64,000 nucleotides of DNA from Rosettibacter sp037481715 (GTDB taxonomy: Bacteria > Bacteroidota > Ignavibacteria > Ignavibacteriales > Melioribacteraceae). Below, one piece after another: positions 43,351-53,166 of the stretch. The first letter of the stretch is position 1. Every line of letters begins with the position of its first letter. The position numbers and the translations under genes were made by a program. The notes beneath the pieces are model-generated. The model did not search any database, was not told the origin of the DNA, and was given only the letters and a program-made list of their open reading frames with translations. Where the stretch lies: NCBI GenBank assembly GCA_037481715.1, contig JBBFLD010000001.1, positions 124,001 through 188,000 on the forward strand, written 5' to 3'.

Positions 43351-45582
43351 TTAAATAAATTCTTCCTCTTCTGAAATTACTTCATCTTCAGATTTTGGAA
43401 GTTTCCATGTGGCATAATCGCAATCTGGATATCTGCTGCAGCTGTAAAATATTCTTCCTTTTTTTGTTTTGCGTGTAGTCAATTCACCTTCTTTACATTT
43501 TGGACATTGAATGCCTGTTGTAATTACTTTTGTATAATCACATTCAGGATATTTTTCGCAGCCAATAAATCGTCCAAATTTTCCTTCTCTAAATACTGTT
43601 CTTGAACCACACTTTGGACATGTTTCACCTGTAAATTTAGGTTCATTGTTTTCATTATTCAATTCTTTTAGTGATTTAATGTTTTTACATTCAGGATAGT
43701 TTGTACAAGCTAAAAATTTTCCATACCTGCCAATTTTCAATTCCATATCAGCACCACATTTCTCGCATTTTATTTTTTCCAGATTAGCCTCTACCCTGCT
43801 CAATGTTTCTGAAAATGGTTTATAAAAATCATTGAGAACTTTTATGTAATCAATTTCCCCTTCCGCAATGGAATCTAATTCTTCTTCCATTTTTGCAGTA
43901 AACCCTACGTCAAAAATATTTGGGAAATTTTTAATCAATATTTCATTGACTTTTCTGCCAAGTGGTGTAGGAATTAGTTTTCTATCCACCTGCTCAACAT
44001 AATTTCTGTCAATAATAGTGCTTACAATTAGTGCATATGTACTTGGTCTTCCAATTCCATTGCTTTCAAGCTCTTTAATTAACGAGCTTTCTGTATATCT
44101 TGCAGGTGGTTTTGTGAAATGTTGATTTGGTGTAATCTCAATCAAATTTAATGATTGATTAATGTTTAATCCAGCTGGAATTCTTACTCCATTTCCATTT
44201 TCATCTGATGAATCTTCTTTTGATTCATCATAAAGTTTAAGAAATCCATCAAATAAAATTGTTGAACCAGATGCCCTAAACAAAAATTCATTTGCTTTTA
44301 TACTAACAGTTGTAGTTTCAATTCGTGCAGATTCCATTTGAGAAGCGATGAATCTTTTCCAGATTAATTCATACAACTTAAACTGAGATTCATCGAGATA
44401 TGGTTTTACATATTCTGGAGTATATTTTAGAGATGTTGGACGAATAGCTTCGTGTGCATCTTGAACATTTTTCTTTTTTGATTCATAAGTTCTGGATTTT
44501 TCTGGAAGATATTCTTCGCCAAAATTTTCTTTAATGTAAATTCTTGCTTCGTTCAAAATTTCTTCACTCAAACGAGTAGAATCAGTTCTCATATAAGTTA
44601 TTAAACCTGTCAAACCTTCACTCCCAATTTCGACACCTTCATAAAGCTGTTGTGCAATCATCATCGTTCTGCGAGGACGAAATCTCAGCTGTCTTGAAGC
44701 TTCTACCTGTAATGTACTTGTTATAAAAGGTGGATAGGGGTTTTTACGAGATTCTTTTTTATTAATATCAGAAATAATGTAATGATTTATATTCCTAATT
44801 TTATTAACAATTTCTTCTGCAAGCTCTTTCTTTGTTATTGCAAAATTAGTTTTTAAAAATTCATTCCATTCATCTTCGGTCATCTCAGGTTTTGGTGGAA
44901 TTTTAATTTGTTTTCCATCAACTTCAAACAATTTTGCTTTTATTTCTTCCCCTGTATCTGTAGTAAAAACTGCAGTAATTGACCAGTATTCTGTAGGAAT
45001 AAATTTTTCAATTTCTTCTTCTCTTTCACATATTAATCTAAGAGCTACAGATTGAACTCTGCCAGCTGATAATGAACTTCCGTATGAATCAATAACAGCT
45101 TTCCAGAGGAATGGACTTACTTTATAACCTATTATTCTATCCATTACTCTTCGGGCGCGTTGTGAACTGACAAGTTTTGTATCAATTTTTTGTGGATTTT
45201 GGAGTGCTTCGTTAACAGCTTTTTTGGTTATTTCATTAAAAAGAACTCGATGAATTTTCTCTTTATTTTTTCCATCAAGAATATCTGCAACATCCTGAGC
45301 AATTGCTTCACCTTCTCTATCAGGGTCTGTTGCAATGAAGATTTTATTGGATTTATCGGCAAGACTTTTAATTTTTTTGATGATATCACTCTTGCCGCGA
45401 ATTACAACAAGATTTGGTTGAAAATTATTTTCAATGTCGATGCCTAATTTTGTCTTAGGCAAATTTTTAATATGACCAACTGTAGCTTCAACAATGTATT
45501 TATTTCCAACATATTTATTTATGGTTTTTGCTTTGGAGGGAGACTCCACAAGAATTAAATCTTTGCCCATTGTATTCACCAT
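43351..45582 (-). CDS. topA: DNA topoisomerase I
   Basis: This is a type IA topoisomerase of 743 residues that relaxes negative supercoils. Motifs are VESPSKAKTINKYVG (Toprim start), ATDPDREGEAIAQDV (DxD metal site) and LITYMRTDSTRLS with the catalytic Tyr. Three C-terminal zinc-finger units begin CEKCGADMELKIGRYGKFLA, CPKCGSRTVFREGKFGRF and CPKCKEGELTTRKTKKG. The acidic end EDEVISEEEEF follows. The ATG at 45582 overlaps the previous stop (TAATG). An ATG four codons later (MGKDLILVE) is an alternative. Confidence 0.97.
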   Translation of the reverse strand: MVNTMGKDLILVESPSKAKTINKYVGNKYIVEATVGHIKNLPKTKLGIDIENNFQPNLVVIRGKSDIIKKIKSLADKSNKIFIATDPDREGEAIAQDVADILDGKNKEKIHRVLFNEITKKAVNEALQNPQKIDTKLVSSQRARRVMDRIIGYKVSPFLWKAVIDSYGSSLSAGRVQSVALRLICEREEEIEKFIPTEYWSITAVFTTDTGEEIKAKLFEVDGKQIKIPPKPEMTEDEWNEFLKTNFAITKKELAEEIVNKIRNINHYIISDINKKESRKNPYPPFITSTLQVEASRQLRFRPRRTMMIAQQLYEGVEIGSEGLTGLITYMRTDSTRLSEEILNEARIYIKENFGEEYLPEKSRTYESKKKNVQDAHEAIRPTSLKYTPEYVKPYLDESQFKLYELIWKRFIASQMESARIETTTVSIKANEFLFRASGSTILFDGFLKLYDESKEDSSDENGNGVRIPAGLNINQSLNLIEITPNQHFTKPPARYTESSLIKELESNGIGRPSTYALIVSTIIDRNYVEQVDRKLIPTPLGRKVNEILIKNFPNIFDVGFTAKMEEELDSIAEGEIDYIKVLNDFYKPFSETLSRVEANLEKIKCEKCGADMELKIGRYGKFLACTNYPECKNIKSLKELNNENNEPKFTGETCPKCGSRTVFREGKFGRFIGCEKYPECDYTKVITTGIQCPKCKEGELTTRKTKKGRIFYSCSRYPDCDYATWKLPKSEDEVISEEEEFI

Positions 45583-46037
45583 TAATTGACTGAATCGGAA
45601 GTATATAAAAGAACCCTGCTGCCAGGTGGAACTATTCTATGATTATCAATAATCGAAAGCAATACTAACCAATTTATATCATTCTTGGTTATTCGATTTT
45701 CAGGAAACAAAAATACCTGGTCAAGTATTTCTTCAAATGTTTCGGAATTAATTAAACCAACATTATAAAGATGCAATAGATAGTTATAATTTTCAGCACC
45801 AAGAATTTCTTTTTCTTCTTCTGTTAAAAAGCGGATTCCATTTTTATTTTTATATTCATTTTCCAATTTGCTTTTTTCAAATGTAATTTTATCGAAAAGT
45901 AAACTGAATGCAATGCTCAATGTTTGTTTATCATATTTTTTCTTCTTCATAAAATTTTGGTTCAATTCCTCAATCGAATAACCTTTGCCAATTCCTTCCA
46001 GAATCTTAGTTAATATGTCAACGATTTTTGAATTCAT
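45582..46037 (-). CDS. DUF494 (Smg-like) protein
   Basis: The 151-residue all-helical protein matches the DUF494 family: KIVDILTKILEGIGKGYSIE at the start, FLTEEEKEILGAENYNYLLH in the middle, and VLLSIIDNH near the end. E. coli Smg lies next to topA too, and the link is kept here. The function is unknown. It lies between ybeY and topA with 1-base spacing or overlap on both sides. Confidence 0.85.
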   Translation of the reverse strand: MNSKIVDILTKILEGIGKGYSIEELNQNFMKKKKYDKQTLSIAFSLLFDKITFEKSKLENEYKNKNGIRFLTEEEKEILGAENYNYLLHLYNVGLINSETFEEILDQVFLFPENRITKNDINWLVLLSIIDNHRIVPPGSRVLLYTSDSVN

Positions 46038-46038
46038 A

Positions 46039-46479
46039 TTATTTAGTTAATTCTCCTAATTTTTTTGTCCTTTTAACAAGTAAATCTTCTATCTGTTTCA
46101 TTTTTGTTCTCAGCGATGGCTTAATGTCGTCATACCCAATCAAATGCAATACTCCATGAATAATCAATCTTCTTAATTCGTCTTCGTATTTTACCTTGTA
46201 AATTTTTGCATTCTCTTTTGCTACTTCACAACATATGAATATCTCTGCATCTAAATTATAATTTTCATTTGAATAATTAAAGGAAATAACATCGGTCAAA
46301 TAGTTATGGTTCAAATAATTTTTATTAATTTCTAATATTGTATCAGGTTTTACAAAATTTATTTCCAAATTATTGATAGTAAGATTAAATTCATTTTTAA
46401 TAAAATGAATTAACTTATGAACAGCTCTTTTATTTATAAAAATATTTTTTTCGTTATTTACATATAAATTTTTAATCAA
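46039..46479 (-). CDS. ybeY: rRNA maturation endoribonuclease YbeY
   Basis: This is a zinc-dependent RNase of 146 residues for 16S rRNA 3'-end maturation. LTDVISFNYS (about 61-70) and HGVLHLIGYDD (108-118) are the family motifs. The third zinc ligand, His in E. coli (H-x3-H-x5-H), is Asp here (D118). The same change is seen in Bacteroidota proteins as I remember them, so activity is still likely. The start is a TTG at 46479 with AAAGGTG six bases upstream; no ATG is available. Confidence 0.93.
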   Translation of the reverse strand: MIKNLYVNNEKNIFINKRAVHKLIHFIKNEFNLTINNLEINFVKPDTILEINKNYLNHNYLTDVISFNYSNENYNLDAEIFICCEVAKENAKIYKVKYEDELRRLIIHGVLHLIGYDDIKPSLRTKMKQIEDLLVKRTKKLGELTK

Positions 46480-46489
46480 AATTCACCTT

Positions 46490-48088
46490 TCAGTTTACAA
46501 ATTTCTCTGCTTCTTTAAAATGTTGAATAGCTTTTTGAAACTGTCTATCATTCTGTAACATTACGGAATACCAGCCTTCATCTTTAAATATGTCCCTTGC
46601 TACAAAAGCTTTTAATCTTGTTTTTGTTATTTCTTTATCTTTTAGATAATCATCATAATTAAATTTTATTTTTTGGTTTTTAATAAAATTTATAAATGTT
46701 CTCAAATCATCTTCTGAAAAATTAAATTCACGAACAAATTTTTGTAAATCATTTTTGTATTTCAATCTTAAACTCTCTCCGTTTTTATCCATGAATTTTC
46801 TAACAAAAAGATAATAGATATTATTCTTTCTTAGTTCGATAGAGAATTCAGAATCTTTATAATTTTCTACAATATAATCTGGAGTGATACCATTTCCTGC
46901 AAAAACTTTTCGTCCATTTTTAGTTTTATAAATTTCATTGGAATTTTTCATTTCAAGATTATGATACACATTATTAGAGTCTGATTCGTTTCGTTTATAA
47001 AGTTCTTCGTAATAATTTTTTTTGTCTTTATAATTTCTTTGAATGGCTCTGCCAGATGGAGTATAATATTTTGCAATTGTAATTCTTACAGCAGAATTAT
47101 CCGGCAGAACTATTTGACGCTGCACCAGACCTTTTCCAAAAGTTGTTTCTCCAACAATTAATCCTCTATCCCAATCCTGAATTGCTCCTGCTACAATTTC
47201 GCTTGCAGAAGCAGAGCCGCGATTAACAAGAATTATTAATGGAATTTTTTCATATGGATATTCTTTCTCTGCACGATATTCTTCATTTAATTCTTCCAAT
47301 CTGCCTTTGGTGTAAACTATTAATTTCTTATCATCAATAAATAAGTCAGCAATTTGCACTGCTTGTTCAAGATATCCGCCGGGGTTATTTCTTAAATCAA
47401 GAACCAGTTTTTTCATTCCTAATGATGATAATTTTTTCAATGCATTTATCATCTCATTAGTAGAAGTTTCAGCAAATCTGTTTAAGCTTATATATCCGAT
47501 ATCATTGTTGTAAATTAAAGAAGCATTTACCGAGTAAATATTGATCGTATCTCTTACTATATTAAAATTAATTTGCTTACCCGTTGATGGACGATACACA
47601 GTAACTTCAACCTTTGTTCCTTTTTTACCTCTAAGTGAATTAATAACTTGTTCATTTGTAAAACCAATACAACTTTTACCATTAATTTTTATAATTCTGT
47701 CACCAGAAATAATTCCCATTAATTCGCTTGGTCCGCCAGTAATTGGAGAAACTACAACAACAGTATCTTTAATAATTTGAAATTCAATTCCAATACCTTC
47801 AAAATTGCCGCGAAATTCTTCTTCAGATGCTTGTTGCTCTTGAGGTGAAATATAAATTGTATGAGGGTCTAAATTACTGAACATTCCTTCTATGGCATCT
47901 TCAACAAGTTTTTCTCGTTTGAGAGTATCAATGTAAAAGCTCTCGGTATATCTTAAAACATTTTCTAGTTTTTTTATTTGTAAATTTTGTCTGGTTGTTA
48001 AATATCTATTAAGCTGTAAGCCAACATAAATTCCAAGAAGAAATGTAATGATAACAACCGGCGAATATTTCAATAAATTCTTTTTCAT
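46490..48088 (-). CDS. S41-family carboxyl-terminal processing protease
   Basis: This is a periplasmic PDZ serine protease of 532 residues, anchored or exported by the helix YSPVVIITFLLGIYVGLQL. The PDZ domain lies at about 90-170 (GIGIEFQIIKDTVVVVSPI). The catalytic Ser is in NRGSASASEIVAGAI and the Lys in GETTFGKGLVQ. A C-terminal helical extension of ~150 residues follows, as in Bacteroidota homologues. Substrates (lipoproteins or cell-wall hydrolases in other bacteria) cannot be told. It lies 5 bases after lysS. Confidence 0.94.
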   Translation of the reverse strand: MKKNLLKYSPVVIITFLLGIYVGLQLNRYLTTRQNLQIKKLENVLRYTESFYIDTLKREKLVEDAIEGMFSNLDPHTIYISPQEQQASEEEFRGNFEGIGIEFQIIKDTVVVVSPITGGPSELMGIISGDRIIKINGKSCIGFTNEQVINSLRGKKGTKVEVTVYRPSTGKQINFNIVRDTINIYSVNASLIYNNDIGYISLNRFAETSTNEMINALKKLSSLGMKKLVLDLRNNPGGYLEQAVQIADLFIDDKKLIVYTKGRLEELNEEYRAEKEYPYEKIPLIILVNRGSASASEIVAGAIQDWDRGLIVGETTFGKGLVQRQIVLPDNSAVRITIAKYYTPSGRAIQRNYKDKKNYYEELYKRNESDSNNVYHNLEMKNSNEIYKTKNGRKVFAGNGITPDYIVENYKDSEFSIELRKNNIYYLFVRKFMDKNGESLRLKYKNDLQKFVREFNFSEDDLRTFINFIKNQKIKFNYDDYLKDKEITKTRLKAFVARDIFKDEGWYSVMLQNDRQFQKAIQHFKEAEKFVN

Positions 48089-48093
48089 TGAAC

Positions 48094-49614
48094 TTATTTT
48101 TCAGGTTTCATTTGTGGAAATAAAATAACATCACGAATTGACGGCTGATTTGTAAGAAGCATTACTAATCTGTCAATTCCTATTCCCAAACCAGCAGTAG
48201 GAGGCATTCCATATTCAAGAGCTCTGATGAAATCTTCGTCAATCTGATGCGCTTCCTCATCACCAGCTTCTCTCATTTTAGCTTGTTCTTCAAATCTTTT
48301 TCTTTGATCAATTGGGTCATTTAATTCGCTGAAAGCATTGCAAATTTCTCTGCCAAGCACAAATCCTTCAAATCTTTCAACAAGACCTTCTTTGCTGCGA
48401 TGTTTTTTTGCAAGTGGAGAAAGTTCAATTGGATAATCCATAACAAATGTCGGCTGAATTAATTGGGGTTGAATTGTTACTTCGAACAACTCATCAATTA
48501 GTTTACCTTTGCTTTCACCTCCTTTGATTTCTATTCCTCTTTGTTTCACAGCCTTCACTAATTCTTCGTAAGATGCAGTTAATACATCGATACCAGTATA
48601 ATTTTTTAATTCATCAACCATTGAAATTCTTTTCCAAGGAGGATTGAAATTGATTTTATTCCCCTCAATTTCAAATTCAGTTTTTCCAAAAACATTCATA
48701 CAAACAGTTGAAATCATTTTTTCGACAAAATCCATCATCCAGAAATAATCTTTGTAAGCAACATATAATTCAAGCATAGTAAATTCAGGATTGTGAGTTT
48801 TATCCATTCCTTCATTTCTAAAATCTTTAGAAATTTCATAGACACCATCAAAACCACCTACAATTAATCTTTTAAGATATAGTTCATCTGCAATTCTTAA
48901 ATAAAGGTCAATATCAAGAGCATTGTGATGTGTTATAAATGGTCTTGCTGTTGCTCCGCCATACAAAGGTTGAAGAACAGGAGTTTCTACTTCAAGAAGA
49001 TTATTGCTGTCTAAAAATTTTCTTAATTCGGTAATAATTTTTGCTCTTGTTACAAAAACTTTTTTAACATCAGGATTAACAATTAAATCGACATAACGCT
49101 GCCTGTAGCGAAGTTCTTTGTCTGCAAACTGGTCATAAATAATTTTATTGCCGTTTTCATCAATTACTTCTTTGGCAATTGGAATTGGTCTTAATGATTT
49201 TGCAAGTAATTGATATGATTTGCAGTGAACAGAAATTTCTCCTGTTTTTGTTTTGAAAACATATCCTTCAACTCCAATAATATCTCCAATATCAAGAAGC
49301 TTAAAGATATCATAAATATCACCAAGGTCATCTTTCTTTAAGTAGATTTGAATTCTTCCTTCATTATCTTGGATATGTGCAAATGTAGCTTTTCCCATTC
49401 TTCTTAATGCCATTATTCTGCCGGCAATCTTTACATCCTTTCCTTCATATTGTTCATAATTGTTTTTAATATTCATAGAATAATTGTTCACATCATAACT
49501 ATAAGCATAAGGAAGAATGCCTTTCGAGATAAGCTCGTTTAGTTCTTCATATCTTCTTTGAATTAGTGAATTATATTCCTGTTCAAAATTGAAGTTTTCC
49601 AAATTAGCCTCCAT
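48094..49614 (-). CDS. lysS: Lysyl-tRNA synthetase, class II
   Basis: The 506 residues comprise an N-terminal OB-fold anticodon domain (AGRIMALRRMGKATFAHIQD), then the class II core: motif 1 around RAKIITELRKFLDSNNLLEV, motif 2 with EISKDFRNEGMDKTHNPEF and motif 3 with GLGIGIDRLVMLLTN. Length is normal. The ATG overlaps the dacB stop (TAATG). There is no paralogue in the window. Confidence 0.98.
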   Translation of the reverse strand: MEANLENFNFEQEYNSLIQRRYEELNELISKGILPYAYSYDVNNYSMNIKNNYEQYEGKDVKIAGRIMALRRMGKATFAHIQDNEGRIQIYLKKDDLGDIYDIFKLLDIGDIIGVEGYVFKTKTGEISVHCKSYQLLAKSLRPIPIAKEVIDENGNKIIYDQFADKELRYRQRYVDLIVNPDVKKVFVTRAKIITELRKFLDSNNLLEVETPVLQPLYGGATARPFITHHNALDIDLYLRIADELYLKRLIVGGFDGVYEISKDFRNEGMDKTHNPEFTMLELYVAYKDYFWMMDFVEKMISTVCMNVFGKTEFEIEGNKINFNPPWKRISMVDELKNYTGIDVLTASYEELVKAVKQRGIEIKGGESKGKLIDELFEVTIQPQLIQPTFVMDYPIELSPLAKKHRSKEGLVERFEGFVLGREICNAFSELNDPIDQRKRFEEQAKMREAGDEEAHQIDEDFIRALEYGMPPTAGLGIGIDRLVMLLTNQPSIRDVILFPQMKPEK

Positions 49615-51122
49615 TAATTTCTTACAAAATTTGCCAATTTATTACAGATATTATCTTGAATATAATTTACCAGACTGGCTGGCGATAAAAAATTATTAAC
49701 CAATATAGAAAATGCTAAATATTCTCCTGAAACTGTTTTTACATAACCGGAGAGTGATGAACTGTAAGCATTGAATCCAGCTTTAGCACGAACATTATTT
49801 TGTGCGGCTGTTTTTATCATTCTATCAGAGAGTGTCCCATCAACACCGGCAATTGGGAGTGAATCATAAAAGTAATTGAAAACATTTGATTTATATAAAT
49901 AGCTTAATAGATTTACAATTTGACGCGGTGTAACAAGATTTAAGAGGGATAAACCCGAGCCGTCTATCATAACAAGGTTTTCTGTATTAATTCCAATTTG
50001 ATTAAATAAATCTTTGCAAGCTTTGATTCCATTTTCAGCTGTTCCATAACCATAAATTTCCAATCCAATTGTTTTTAATATTTGTTCTGCATAAAAATTA
50101 TTACTGTTTTTATTTAATTCTTTGATAATCATTCTTAAAGGCACTGATTGATGAGTAAACAATGGAATTAAATTTTGATAGATAATAATTTTTTCTGAAG
50201 TGCTAATACTTCCAATTTTTCCTTTAACAATTATTCCTTTTTTCTCAAAAACTTCTTTCAAGACTGTTAGAAAAAACATTGTTGGATCTGATATTGAAAC
50301 ATTTTCAATAACTGGTTTTGAATTTTTTCTGATTTTTCCAGTAATGCTAATTAAGTTTGTTCCTCTTAATCTTGATACTTTAATTGCTTGTTCTTCTGAA
50401 TTACTTACTGTCAAAACTTTGCTGATAACAGTTACAAATTTTGTATCAGGATTAATTTTAATGCTTGCAGGAAAATTTATTTCTCCAGGTGAAATTGTAA
50501 TTTCAATTGAATTATCATTAAAGCTGAGAGCACCTGAAGGAGCAGAAAACCAATAAGATTCATAGTCCGACAACCATCCTTTCCCAAGTCCAGCATTATC
50601 AAAATAAGAATCATCACCAAATATGTTCCCATCAATTTGAGAAATACCTTTTGCAATTAAGCTGTCTGCCCATTTCTCGAAAATATTTGTAGTTGTTCCA
50701 GGAAAGAAACGATTGGAAATTGTTGGGTCACCTGTTCCTTGAATTATCAAATCTCCTTGAAGCACTCCATTTTTTATAACCCCATTTGCATACAAATTAG
50801 TTTCATAAACATAATTGTGTCCAAGAAGAATTAAGGCAGCAGCAGAAGTAAATAATTTCATATTTGATGCAGGAACAAAAAGTTTATCTGCATTTCTTTT
50901 ATAAATTACATCTCCAGTTTTCAAAGAACGGATATAAGCACCACAAAAAGCATTATTAAAACTTGGGTCGTTAAAAGAATCATCTAATTGTTCACGAAGT
51001 TCGTTTAATGAATAAAAATTGGAAGCACTCTTTTTCTCTAAAGTATCTCTTTGAGCAAAAGATAATGCAGTAAAAATAAATGAAATTAATAATACTTTAT
51101 TTGCCATAAGTTTTGTATACAT
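49614..51122 (-). CDS. dacB: D-alanyl-D-alanine carboxypeptidase/endopeptidase (PBP4, S13 family)
   Basis: This is a periplasmic penicillin-binding protein of 502 residues. A signal peptide is at the start (MANKVLLISFIFTALSFAQ). The SxxK motif is in PASNMKLFTSAA, SxN in NKNSNNFYAEQIL, and the KTG box reads KAG in RAKAGFNAYSSSLSGY. The KTG-to-KAG change is mild but visible. The ATG at 51122 is the longest start. The ATG at 51107 gives a cleaner signal peptide and a shorter overlap with the rluB-like gene. Confidence 0.94.
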   Translation of the reverse strand: MYTKLMANKVLLISFIFTALSFAQRDTLEKKSASNFYSLNELREQLDDSFNDPSFNNAFCGAYIRSLKTGDVIYKRNADKLFVPASNMKLFTSAAALILLGHNYVYETNLYANGVIKNGVLQGDLIIQGTGDPTISNRFFPGTTTNIFEKWADSLIAKGISQIDGNIFGDDSYFDNAGLGKGWLSDYESYWFSAPSGALSFNDNSIEITISPGEINFPASIKINPDTKFVTVISKVLTVSNSEEQAIKVSRLRGTNLISITGKIRKNSKPVIENVSISDPTMFFLTVLKEVFEKKGIIVKGKIGSISTSEKIIIYQNLIPLFTHQSVPLRMIIKELNKNSNNFYAEQILKTIGLEIYGYGTAENGIKACKDLFNQIGINTENLVMIDGSGLSLLNLVTPRQIVNLLSYLYKSNVFNYFYDSLPIAGVDGTLSDRMIKTAAQNNVRAKAGFNAYSSSLSGYVKTVSGEYLAFSILVNNFLSPASLVNYIQDNICNKLANFVRN

Positions 51123-51810
51123 TCTGAATTTCAGTATAACTTAATTTTTTATAACTGCCTTTAGGAAGATTTTGAATTGTAAAAGGTCCAAATCGAATTC
51201 TTTCAAGTTCTTCTACATGATAACCTAATGCACCAAACATTCTTTTAACAAAACGATTTCTTCCTTCGACTGTAATAACTTTTATTCTTTTGTAATCACC
51301 TTTTCGAACAAAGTTGATTTCTTCAAACTTGCTTTTTCTTTTGTCAAGATAAATTCCGGTTAATAATTTTTCTTTGTCTTTAACCTCTAAATCCCGATTC
51401 AACAGTACTTTGTATTCTCTTGGAATTTGATTAGATGGATGAGTAAGAAAGTTTGCAAAATCTCCATCATTTGTTAAAATCAGAACGCCGGTTGTATCAT
51501 AATCAAGACGTCCTACAGGAAATATTTTATGTTGAGTATTAATTAAATCAGTTACTTTTTTTCTTTTCTTTTCATCGCTTGTTGTTGTAATATAACCTTT
51601 TGGTTTATTCAATAAGAAATAAACCTTCTTTTCGATTTTTAATTTTTCACCATCTAAAGTAACAATATCATTATCGGGGTCAACAACGAATGCAAGTTCA
51701 GTAACAGTTTTACCATTAACAGCAACTCGTCCTTCAAGAATAAAACTTTCAGATTTTCTTCTCGAAGCAATTCCACATTCAGAAATAAATTTATTCAAAC
51801 GCATTTTCAT
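51097..51810 (-). CDS. RluB-type 23S rRNA pseudouridine synthase
   Basis: This is a 237-residue RsuA-family enzyme. It has an S4 RNA-binding domain at the start (RLNKFISECGIASRRKSESF). The catalytic domain follows with FPVGRLDYDTTGVLILTNDG, the Asp being in the RLD motif. RNRFVKRMFGALGY is the second family motif. The basic KRSKFEEIN-type loop fits RluB more than RsuA, but the exact target is not certain. Overlaps of ~20 bases on both sides (scpB, dacB) place it in the tight scpAB run, a common arrangement. Confidence 0.9.
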   Translation of the reverse strand: MKMRLNKFISECGIASRRKSESFILEGRVAVNGKTVTELAFVVDPDNDIVTLDGEKLKIEKKVYFLLNKPKGYITTTSDEKKRKKVTDLINTQHKIFPVGRLDYDTTGVLILTNDGDFANFLTHPSNQIPREYKVLLNRDLEVKDKEKLLTGIYLDKRKSKFEEINFVRKGDYKRIKVITVEGRNRFVKRMFGALGYHVEELERIRFGPFTIQNLPKGSYKKLSYTEIQNVYKTYGK

Positions 51811-52453
51811 TTTCTTCGCCTTCAGAATCTGATTGAGAATCTTCTTCTAAATTTTCTTCCACTTCGTTCATCATAATTCTTCTTTTTTGTTCTTGAAAAT
51901 CTTCATCTTTCATAATCTCTTCAATTTCTCTTGGTTTAGGTAAGTCTGAAATATTTCGCAATCCGAAATATTTCAAGAACTCATCAGTTGTAACATAAAG
52001 AAGAGGTCTTCCTACAGTATCGGCTCTTCCCTGAATTGTTATTAAATTTTTTTCAAGTAATGTATTCAATGTATAATCTGAATTTACGCCGCGGATTAAT
52101 TCAAGCTCCGGTTTTGTAATTGGTTGTTTATAAGCTATGATAGCAAGAGTTTCTAATGCTGCTTGACTTAATCTTCTTTTGCTTTTCTCTGTTGACAAAT
52201 ATCCTACATATTTTGCATGGTCTGGTTTTGTAGCATAAACATATCCATTAGCTATTTTGAGAATTACAAATGCATTCCCATTCTGATTATATTTTTCATT
52301 CAGCTGGTCTACAGTTTTCTCTACATCTTCTTCTGAAATTTCAACATCAGGACCATCAATTTCTTTAATAGCATTAATAATTTCTTTAGCAGGAATTGGG
52401 TCATCGGCTGCAAATATCAAGGCTTCAATTACTGATATGTATGCATTATCCAT
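51791..52453 (-). CDS. scpB: Segregation and condensation protein B
   Basis: This is the SMC accessory subunit, 220 residues, with two winged helices: SVIEALIFAADDPIPAKEI at the start, and LSQAALETLAIIAYKQPITK then ELELIRGVNSDYTLNTLLE with GRADTVGRPLLYVTTDEF. An acidic tail (EENLEEDSQSDSEGEEN) is at the C-terminus. It overlaps scpA by 8 bases and rluB by 20. SMC itself is not in the window. Confidence 0.96.
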   Translation of the reverse strand: MDNAYISVIEALIFAADDPIPAKEIINAIKEIDGPDVEISEEDVEKTVDQLNEKYNQNGNAFVILKIANGYVYATKPDHAKYVGYLSTEKSKRRLSQAALETLAIIAYKQPITKPELELIRGVNSDYTLNTLLEKNLITIQGRADTVGRPLLYVTTDEFLKYFGLRNISDLPKPREIEEIMKDEDFQEQKRRIMMNEVEENLEEDSQSDSEGEENENAFE

Positions 52454-53165
52454 TATTCAACCCATAAATTATGAAATCATTGAATCCCGTAGATTCTTTC
52501 AAACCAATTTGACCTGATTTAACCATCTCTAACATAGCAATGAATGTCACAATAATTCTAATTTTATTTTTCATTTCTTTCATTAATTCTTGAAAAGTAA
52601 TTTGTGATTTTTCTTTTAGCTTTTTAGAAATATAATCCATTTGTTCTTCAATAGTTACATTCCACTTTTGAATTTGATGAACAGGTTGTTCAATTTTATC
52701 GAGCAAAACTTTTTTGAATGCTTTCATTAAGTCATAGATTGTAATATTCTTTAGTAATGTTTCGTAGTTTGTTACAGTTTCTTTGCTATCGTATTGAAAA
52801 TTTCCTCTGAAATTATAATTTCTCATGTTGGATTCCATGAAGCTCAATTCTTCAGACATTTCTTTATATCGTTTATATTCAAGCAAGGCTTTCACCAAAT
52901 CAGCGCGGGGATCAATTTCTTCTCCTTTTTCATCGATTTCCTTAGGCAGCAGCATTTTTACTTTTATTTGCATTAAAGTAGCAGCCATAAGAATAAAATC
53001 ACCAGCAATTTCAAGATCGAGCTGTTCAAGCATTTTAAGATAATCCATAAAATCTTTTGTGATTTTTGATATAGGAATATCGTAAATGTTCAGCTCGTCT
53101 CTCTTAATAAAAAATAAGAGAAGGTCAAGCGGTCCTTCGAAATGTGAAAGCTTTATTTTATACAC
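52446..53165 (-). CDS. scpA: Segregation and condensation protein A
   Basis: This is the kleisin subunit of SMC-ScpAB, 239 residues. It starts KLSHFEGPLDLLLFFIKRDE, then LEIAGDFILMAATLMQIKVK, with a C-terminal winged helix (VTFIAMLEMVKSGQIGLKE). The start is a GTG at 53165 (MYKIKLSH), 1 base after the trpS stop. Length is normal. Confidence 0.96.
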   Translation of the reverse strand: MYKIKLSHFEGPLDLLLFFIKRDELNIYDIPISKITKDFMDYLKMLEQLDLEIAGDFILMAATLMQIKVKMLLPKEIDEKGEEIDPRADLVKALLEYKRYKEMSEELSFMESNMRNYNFRGNFQYDSKETVTNYETLLKNITIYDLMKAFKKVLLDKIEQPVHQIQKWNVTIEEQMDYISKKLKEKSQITFQELMKEMKNKIRIIVTFIAMLEMVKSGQIGLKESTGFNDFIIYGLNNG

Positions 53166-53166
53166 T

